The position numbers and the translations under genes were made by a program. Below the pieces are notes generated by a model, which worked only from the letters and a program-made list of their open reading frames with translations, searched no databases and was not told the origin of the DNA. From the IMG/VR virus record IMGVR_UViG_3300021142_000002, positions 62,001 to 126,000 of that record: a stretch of DNA of 64,000 nucleotides; one strand, given 5' to 3'. This stretch comes from a virus. Of this stretch, positions 58,859-64,000 are shown in pieces (position 1 is the stretch's first letter; the number at the start of each line of letters is the position of its first letter).

Positions 58859-61457
58859 CTTCGGTGTATCTATAAATACAGCCCATTGGCATGACCATTA
58901 CATCATACCAGTTTGCATCAATGCCTTTGAACTTTGATGTACCTCTATTGATAATTGTACCTTCCTGCTTACCCTTATTGAGTACTTGAGAATCTATTTC
59001 AAAAAGGAAAACATTAGTTTCTCTGTGTCGTTCAGTTAGTGTATTGATACCATCCTCTACTGCATTAAGAATAAGGGTGATATCAGGAACTCTTCTTAAT
59101 ACATTAAAAAGACCTGTTAAGATGTCTATATCTTCTTCTAAGCAACGTTCAGTGATTATCCTTGATAACCCTTCAGGTAGAGTAAAACGTTCAGTAGAAC
59201 GCCTTGTATCGCGTTTTACAGTATCCTTTGGAACGATGGCTGTTAACTGACCTTCATAAGCAAAATCAGTGAATTGTAAATCGCCGAGCGATGCCGGATA
59301 AAGATATTCAAAGGCATATTTAAGACTAGATTTGTCAATATCGGTTATCTTTACTTTTCTTTTACCATACATGACTTCTTTACCGACTCTAGGATCTTTA
59401 TAGGGAAAGAGTTCTTCTTCTGCAATACCACTGTAACACCAGCCATCCAAAGCCTTGTTATTAAAGACATCTAAAATAGCATAGAAAAATTTATGCTGTA
59501 GGGATGAATATTCAATCTTAGTTATTTTTACAGGAAGACCTCTGTACAGTACTATATTGCCTGGAACGTAACGAGATTGTCTAGGATGACATTGAGGAAT
59601 TGGGGAAAATACAGGATTATAACTGGTCAGCGGCAATGGCCTAAAGGTCGAATTAATTTCATCATTAATCTTTTCGCATTGGGTCGCAGCCCAAGCTATA
59701 AAATCTAATGTCATTGGCTCCACTACAGTAAGGCTTTCATAACTTACAAGTAAGGGTGGCACAACCATCATATTGGGTGGACGAGAATGTGGTTTTACCA
59801 AAATACCATTGGTTTGATAGATGTCAGTAACCCTTCCTCTAATGGGATGAATCTTAAGTTTGTGTTGAGCTTGTAGATAGGCGAATATGTCTTCTATAAC
59901 TCTATTCCCAGTGACCGGATCTTCTACTAAAAAGAAGACTACTTCATCGTCTATTTTAATCAAAGAATCTATGTGTTCCATAGGCTTATGACATGAAGCT
60001 TTTGCTTCAAGTTTACTCACTACATCCATTACCTCTTCACTTTGTGGGAAAATTAACCAGTCATTAACACTATAGGTGTCACCTAAGAGACTTAATTCTG
60101 GTACCTTATCAATGAGTTTAATCATTGATATGGACTTCTTTTCATCCTTACGCAATATTAGACACTTAACCGGATATACTTCCTTCGTTAAAGAAATAGA
60201 ATCGTTATCTGTTTTGTTTTGCATTTTAATGTCATCCAGCTTTTTTCTGGCTAAATCTAAACTTATTACATCCCATTCAGAAAGGTCAAATGATTCTTTA
60301 AAAATGAAGATAAATCCTTTATCTCCAACTTCTAAAGCAGGTTCTTTATCTTCGCTTAATCTATCTATGCTTCCTTGAGCTAATATTTTACCATGAAAGG
60401 CATTTTCTTTAGTTTCTTCTTCTTCATTCATAAATTCCTCTGCCAATTGTTTATCTACATCAGTTATCTCTTCATCCACAAAGGCAGCAATGGCTACCCT
60501 GGTAATACCTTCATCTTGATATACACTATCAATCCCGCCAGCCCAGATGACAGAATATTTCCATCTGTTAGGTTCAGCACCAATATCGGAGATAGCCTTA
60601 ATAGTGGCCGGCGTATACCCACTAGGTTTAGCGATATTAACCTCATCCCCAATATTAAAGAGAGGATACTCATCACCATCTAGTGTTAAGCAAACGGCCG
60701 ATTTGCTATATTCTTCTGCCTTACTATCGGCAAAGTCCAAATAAACTGTATTGGCAACCATATTAGTTACAATCCTTCTTTCTGGCATCCCATTAGTTGG
60801 GAATAGCCAAACCGTACAACCCACTTCAATATCGTCCCTAGTAGGCTTTCTTAAAGACTGTTCAGAAATTCTACCATATGTGTTTTTACCTCTTTCTAGT
60901 AAATAGACCCACCCTTTGCTTTTATTTGCCATTTCTTCCAGCTTTGTTTTAACAACTGTACAAAGGCCTAGTTTGCTCTTTTTATCATGGTGCAGTACAG
61001 TTTCACCTTGAACAAACTTTGGACCAGATGCCTCGGTTAGAGTTTTTAGCAAAACAGGAGACACTTCAACGATATCGTCATCCTTAACAAATCTTTTTTG
61101 ACCGTTTGGATTGCCATAAGGCTGACAAATATACTCAAAGGAGTAGTGAGATGGGAAGACGTTAACTTTATGCCCAATTACTGTAAGATAGCCAACATTG
61201 TTTTCAACCCGAATTACATTGCCAACAATGCACTTCATTTTTACATGGTCAGCCACTGGTCTAGTTATCCTTATTAGTCTATCTATGTTCACCTGTTTGA
61301 TTGACGTTCTAGGTGTGCCGATATGGTAAATAATCGAGTGGATTATAGCCAGTTTATTAAGTGTGGAATGGATATACCAAGCACCCATTCCATCTTTAAA
61401 CTGAACGACATCACCTTGGACTAAAGGCGGGTTAAAAGGGTATTCAACTTTACTCAT
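58839..61457 (-). CDS. Large modular protein with repeated SH3/KOW-like units (872 aa)
   Basis: 872 residues; ribosome-binding site GGGGAAATAA. At least seven repeated units of the type h-x-x-G-D-x-V-x-h: LVQGDVVQFKDGMGAWYIHS (13), KFVQGETVLHHDKKSKLGLC (about 150), VGCTVWLFPTNGMPERRIVT (about 215), FNIGDEVNIAKPSGYTPATI (about 270), KIDDEVVFFLVEDPVTGNRV (about 515), YVPGNIVLYRGLPVKITKIE (about 645), VGKEVMYGKRKVKITDIDKS (about 700). Small barrels of this type bind nucleic acid or other proteins. A linker at 340-470 has a long acidic stretch. No catalytic motif. It is the largest member of a family spread over this region. Confidence 0.72.
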   Translation of the reverse strand: MSKVEYPFNPPLVQGDVVQFKDGMGAWYIHSTLNKLAIIHSIIYHIGTPRTSIKQVNIDRLIRITRPVADHVKMKCIVGNVIRVENNVGYLTVIGHKVNVFPSHYSFEYICQPYGNPNGQKRFVKDDDIVEVSPVLLKTLTEASGPKFVQGETVLHHDKKSKLGLCTVVKTKLEEMANKSKGWVYLLERGKNTYGRISEQSLRKPTRDDIEVGCTVWLFPTNGMPERRIVTNMVANTVYLDFADSKAEEYSKSAVCLTLDGDEYPLFNIGDEVNIAKPSGYTPATIKAISDIGAEPNRWKYSVIWAGGIDSVYQDEGITRVAIAAFVDEEITDVDKQLAEEFMNEEEETKENAFHGKILAQGSIDRLSEDKEPALEVGDKGFIFIFKESFDLSEWDVISLDLARKKLDDIKMQNKTDNDSISLTKEVYPVKCLILRKDEKKSISMIKLIDKVPELSLLGDTYSVNDWLIFPQSEEVMDVVSKLEAKASCHKPMEHIDSLIKIDDEVVFFLVEDPVTGNRVIEDIFAYLQAQHKLKIHPIRGRVTDIYQTNGILVKPHSRPPNMMVVPPLLVSYESLTVVEPMTLDFIAWAATQCEKINDEINSTFRPLPLTSYNPVFSPIPQCHPRQSRYVPGNIVLYRGLPVKITKIEYSSLQHKFFYAILDVFNNKALDGWCYSGIAEEELFPYKDPRVGKEVMYGKRKVKITDIDKSSLKYAFEYLYPASLGDLQFTDFAYEGQLTAIVPKDTVKRDTRRSTERFTLPEGLSRIITERCLEEDIDILTGLFNVLRRVPDITLILNAVEDGINTLTERHRETNVFLFEIDSQVLNKGKQEGTIINRGTSKFKGIDANWYDVMVMPMGCIYRYTEDELTKA

Positions 61458-61678
61458 TTTATTTCCCCTATAGTGTTGTACATTTCATCAACTTGTTCTT
61501 TTGAAGCAGTTTGAATAGTTTTAACATCATCCTCATACTGGGCCTCCATAGCTGCCAGTATTTCTCCTAATGTTTTCCCATCTCCTGTTAATGGGGTTGA
61601 ACGTTTTGGCAGTTCTCTACCTTCTTTATTCATCTTTTCCATTCTTTCGATATGGCGTTGTACTCTTAATGAATACAT
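61454..61678 (-). CDS. Unknown small helical protein (74 aa)
   Basis: 74 residues; ribosome-binding site TTAGGAG. Basic helix at the start (MYSLRVQRHIERMEKMNKEG), then LPKRSTPLTGDGKTLGEILA, ending in an acidic helix. Start of the unit with 58839 (overlap of 4 nt); promoter-like box at 61720. Confidence 0.68.
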   Translation of the reverse strand: MYSLRVQRHIERMEKMNKEGRELPKRSTPLTGDGKTLGEILAAMEAQYEDDVKTIQTASKEQVDEMYNTIGEIK

Positions 61679-61719
61679 TTTGCTTCTCCTAAGATTAGTT
61701 TATTGTATTTACTACATGC

Positions 61720-61730
61720 AGATAATATAT
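61720..61730 (-). promoter_or_regulatory. Promoter-like box ATATATTATCT
   Basis: Minus strand ATATATTATCT, 42 nt upstream of the start at 61678. Confidence 0.55.
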
Positions 61731-61740
61731 TTATTAAAAA

Positions 61741-61774
61741 TAGTAGAATAGAGCATTAATGCTCTATTCTACTA
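61741..61774 (-). terminator. Perfect 34-nt palindromic terminator
   Basis: A perfect palindrome (centre TTAA) 5 nt after the stop at 61780, followed on the minus strand by TTTTTAATAAATATATTATC. Confidence 0.8.
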
Positions 61775-61779
61775 TAAAT

Positions 61780-62064
61780 TTAATTAGTGTTTACCGAAGC
61801 CCACGTATCTGTTAACCAAATACTACAATCTTCTTTATTTTTAATGATTAAATAACCATCACTGGTTATTACTTTAACATCATAGCTAAAGTATTTAATT
61901 TTCTTATAGCTACCTGCTAGCCAGTAATAATCAGTTTTAACCTTTAAAATAGTGCCTGCTAAGATATCACCACAGACATTAACATAAACAGGTTGACCTA
62001 CTTTAAATCTCGGAATAAATTTGTTATCTATTAGCCATTGTTTAATTTTACAAATCATGAACAT
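61780..62064 (-). CDS. Unknown SH3-like small protein (94 aa)
   Basis: 94 residues, with RFKVGQPVYVNVCGDILAGT as an SH3/KOW-like unit and a Trp at the C-terminus (SIWLTDTWASVNTN). The start overlaps the previous gene by 10 nt. No motif. Confidence 0.68.
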   Translation of the reverse strand: MFMICKIKQWLIDNKFIPRFKVGQPVYVNVCGDILAGTILKVKTDYYWLAGSYKKIKYFSYDVKVITSDGYLIIKNKEDCSIWLTDTWASVNTN

Positions 62065-62693
62065 TTACTCCATGAACAACTTAAACAGGTTTTACAACCA
62101 TCCATCACAACCACTCCATATTCTCCGCAGGAGGGACATAATAATTTATTGGTGCTAGTACTACCTTTTGTTTTTTCTTCAATGATGGCAATTACATGAG
62201 GTTCTAGGACAGGTTTAATGATCATGTTTAGTTTAGTTAAATGATCTTCAATACAAAGACCAATTTTAGCCACTAAACTAGGCACAAAAACACCTTTCTC
62301 CCAATGCCCACCTTTAGGGTCAAATACATCTTTTAATTCTTTTACTAAGAAACAGATGTCACCACCTTTTCTAAAGACTGCTGAAGCTAGTCGAGTTAAT
62401 GCGATTACCCACTGGAAATGCTCCATGTTTTTAGAGTTAATAAATATCTCATAGGGATGCTTTTGTTCAAACTCAGTACCTTCATTAAGAATGATATCAT
62501 TAATGGTTAAATACAGAGCATGTTCAGACTGAGGTGTTTTAATTTTGTAAGTAGAGCCCGTAAGCATTTCAGGACGTTTAATACTTTCGTTCATGGTATC
62601 AAACTGAGCTGTTTCAGTAACCCCATCGACTGTTTCTGTATTTTTATTTTTTACTGCAAAGCCTACAATTTTCTTAGTAATTTTAGTGGTCAT
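62055..62693 (-). CDS. TSCPD-domain protein related to the C-terminus of B12-dependent ribonucleotide reductase
   Basis: 212 residues; ribosome-binding site AAAGGATCG. Residues about 35-150 (RPEMLTGSTYKIKTPQSEHA; YLTINDIILNEG; HPYEIFINSKNMEHFQWVIA; LTRLASAVFRKGGDICFLVK) match the TSCPD region (Y-x-T-I-N-D, then P-x-E-h-F-h, then R-h-x-S-x-h-h-R). It ends in a zinc module LLCPSCGEYGVVVMDGCKTC, then LSCSWSKCS, as in NrdJ. Here it stands alone, without the catalytic barrel. Known role of the domain in NrdJ: C-terminal module. Neighbours are DHFR and a DNA polymerase part. Confidence 0.78.
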   Translation of the reverse strand: MTTKITKKIVGFAVKNKNTETVDGVTETAQFDTMNESIKRPEMLTGSTYKIKTPQSEHALYLTINDIILNEGTEFEQKHPYEIFINSKNMEHFQWVIALTRLASAVFRKGGDICFLVKELKDVFDPKGGHWEKGVFVPSLVAKIGLCIEDHLTKLNMIIKPVLEPHVIAIIEEKTKGSTSTNKLLCPSCGEYGVVVMDGCKTCLSCSWSKCS

Positions 62694-63205
62694 TAAGCGA
62701 TCCTTTTAAATATTTTAAATGCATAGTTAAAGTTAACGGTTTTATCATCAAGAATTAGTTTATCATCTATTAATTCCCAATTATCCATTGAGAAATTAGA
62801 AAAAAAAGTATCTCCTGGCATAAAGGTATTAATACTGGTTAAATATAGGTGAGTAGCCATGTCTATAAAGTAATTATAGATATCAGCACCGCCAATAATC
62901 CATACTTTATCAGCCTCGGTATTCATCGCATAATGCAATGCCATATCTGGATTATTAGTATATTTTACACCCTCTTTTTCACCATATTGAGATCGACTAA
63001 TAACAATATTAGTTCTATTGGGCAAGGCTCTACCAATAGAGTCAAAAGTATGTCTACCCATAATGACAGGATAGCCTGTGGTGAGTTCTTTAAATCGTTT
63101 TAAATCAGCACTGCAGTGCCAGGGTATTTTACCTTCATTACCTATTACATCGCCGTAAGATACGGCTGCAATAATGTTAATTTCTATTTGTCTAGTCGCA
63201 TTCAC
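62693..63205 (-). CDS. folA: Dihydrofolate reductase
   Basis: 170 residues from GTG 63205. I chose it because CCAGGAGATAATTAGA precedes it and it starts 1 nt after the stop codon of 63207; a longer frame from 63256 would start inside that gene. Motifs: NIIAAVSYGDVIGNEGKIPW (9-29, nicotinamide/folate loop with IPW), DLKRFKELT (substrate helix with Asp 34), PVIMGRHTFDSIG (NADPH), VWIIGGADIY (GG motif about 101-110). Makes tetrahydrofolate for dTMP synthesis. Confidence 0.95.
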   Translation of the reverse strand: MNATRQIEINIIAAVSYGDVIGNEGKIPWHCSADLKRFKELTTGYPVIMGRHTFDSIGRALPNRTNIVISRSQYGEKEGVKYTNNPDMALHYAMNTEADKVWIIGGADIYNYFIDMATHLYLTSINTFMPGDTFFSNFSMDNWELIDDKLILDDKTVNFNYAFKIFKRIA

Positions 63206-63206
63206 T

Positions 63207-64000
63207 CTAATTATCTCCTGGTAATCCAAATTCTTCTCTATAGGGAATATCATCATGCAGTAGCATCGTACTGTTTTTATTCTTTACATACATACCCGTC
63301 ATTTCTAGTACTATATAAAAGCCTGCTACTAACTCTGATACAATTGATCTAATGTTAATGGTGTTAACAAAATCTTTAGGTAATCCACCTTCAAATAATT
63401 CATAAGGCAATAATAGATTGCCACCTAAACCTGTTTTATTATTGACAGCCATCCACTCTTTTAATGGGGTAGAAATAACCACATCTAAACTATCTACCCA
63501 GTTAATAAATTCTCTTTTATTATCAATCTTAGTCGTAATCTTAACGGCTCTGTAAGGGGGCAGTGCAATCTGACCGTATTTATTAGAGAATACTTTCTCC
63601 CATAAGTCATAATGCATATACTTGCTACTCATTGGTTTCTTATAGCTACCAATACCTGATATGTTAACGGTTGATAAATACTCTATTTTACCTTCTTCTA
63701 AAGATCTAGTAATAACATGCTCTAGATTAGCAATCTTTTGCATAAGAGGATAAATGTCAATGCCTTGCCCACTCATTAAACCATCCATGGCTATTTCAAT
63801 AGCACCTTCCAACTTATTCATGATATTCTTAGGTATCTTAGAGTCTTTTAACCCCACCCCTTTAATATCAATCTTAGGTTTTTTATAAACAACACCTTCT
63901 CGACTAGTAATCATTGTTGCATAATGCTTAGCTCTATTTGCCCTCATGTAGATAGCAAAGGCATATTCATTTTTCATTTGCAACGTAAATAACTCATCCT
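63207..64000 (-). CDS. Family B DNA polymerase, C-terminal palm/thumb part (cut by window edge)
   Basis: The frame is open to the right edge (DELFTLQMKNEYAFAIYM), so the start lies outside the window; a TTG at 63983 is only a possible internal start. Landmark after motif C of PolB: KxY, here RANRAKHYATMITSREGVVY followed by KIDIKGVGLKDSKIPKNIMN, matching KKRYVTNVYDxEGVRYxxPHLKVMGLExxxSSTPK of T4 gp43. The rest (INWVDSLDVVISTPLKEWMA, GGNLLLPYELFEGG) fits a thumb region. With the N-terminal half at 12864, this is probably the second polypeptide of a split polymerase; whether this part also has its own motif A cannot be seen. Confidence 0.72.
   Translation of the reverse strand, partial: DELFTLQMKNEYAFAIYMRANRAKHYATMITSREGVVYKKPKIDIKGVGLKDSKIPKNIMNKLEGAIEIAMDGLMSGQGIDIYPLMQKIANLEHVITRSLEEGKIEYLSTVNISGIGSYKKPMSSKYMHYDLWEKVFSNKYGQIALPPYRAVKITTKIDNKREFINWVDSLDVVISTPLKEWMAVNNKTGLGGNLLLPYELFEGGLPKDFVNTINIRSIVSELVAGFYIVLEMTGMYVKNKNSTMLLHDDIPYREEFGLPGDN

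Noticed and set aside
1-64000. Tubulin-like PhuZ, endolysin, integrase, transposase, homing endonuclease
   Set aside because: I looked for GGGTGSG-type tubulin text, catalytic triads of integrases and transposases, and HNH/GIY-YIG/LAGLIDADG motifs in all frames of reasonable length; none was found. The three group I introns carry no endonuclease.

Overview
The window reads as part of the genome of a large, AT-rich myovirus of the phiKZ-like, nucleus-forming jumbo-phage type (Chimalliviridae-like). Direct evidence: the DNA encodes pieces of two multisubunit RNA polymerases, each split into separate genes as known in phiKZ (two beta' C-terminal halves at 17142-18398 and 28687-30684, a beta C-terminal half at 30696-32726, and a beta' N-terminal half at 44438-47087); two proteins that look like ejected internal head proteins; and a split family B DNA polymerase. 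No tRNA, integrase, transposase or CRISPR array was seen. The host cannot be told from this window.

Layout. 1-9.6 kb: virion genes, with a baseplate-like pair on + and internal head proteins on -. 9.7-12.8 kb: two NUDIX hydrolases around a membrane HExxH protein, plus very small genes. 12.9-15.3 kb: N-terminal half of a family B DNA polymerase on + and two unknown genes. 15.4-15.85 kb: a gene-free, structured, probably non-coding transcript. 15.9-19.2 kb: a kinase and the first beta' C-terminal half. 19.3-23.6 kb: a + strand operon with a likely -1 frameshift gene, dUTPase, a deoxyribosyltransferase-like protein and a GNAT protein. 23.6-28.6 kb: a small membrane protein, four tandem paralogues and an SF2 helicase. 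28.7-32.7 kb: RNA polymerase. 33-44.4 kb: structural-looking proteins with P/Q/N-rich tails, an SSB-like protein, an SbcD-like nuclease and paired paralogues. 44.4-47.1 kb: RNA polymerase beta' N-terminal gene. 47.1-49.8 kb: four tiny membrane-protein genes and a large abundant-type protein that may be the nucleus-shell protein. 49.9-62.1 kb: many small acidic or SH3-like proteins, an 872-residue multi-module protein and a lone + gene in AT-rich flanks. 62.1-64 kb: nucleotide and DNA synthesis genes (TSCPD/Zn protein, DHFR, C-terminal part of a PolB).

The main discovery is at 44438-47087. The beta' N-terminal gene is cut by three ORF-less group I introns (353, 411 and 437 nt) packed into the catalytic region. 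The four exons join in frame as ...QRN/PSLGRL...GCNAD/YDG/DEMNM..., rebuilding the catalytic aspartate motif NADYDGDEM. The third exon is only 9 nt long (Tyr-Asp-Gly) and lies between two introns, so each aspartate of the active site depends on correct self-splicing.

Other genome-wide signals seen by eye: a family of loop-less, perfectly palindromic 28-34 bp hairpins at gene ends; a promoter-like box (TACATTATCT on the - strand) about 30-45 nt upstream of many start codons; a second AT-rich motif before very small membrane-protein genes and before the putative ncRNA; and three homopolymer-associated frameshifts, which may be programmed, real decay or sequence error.
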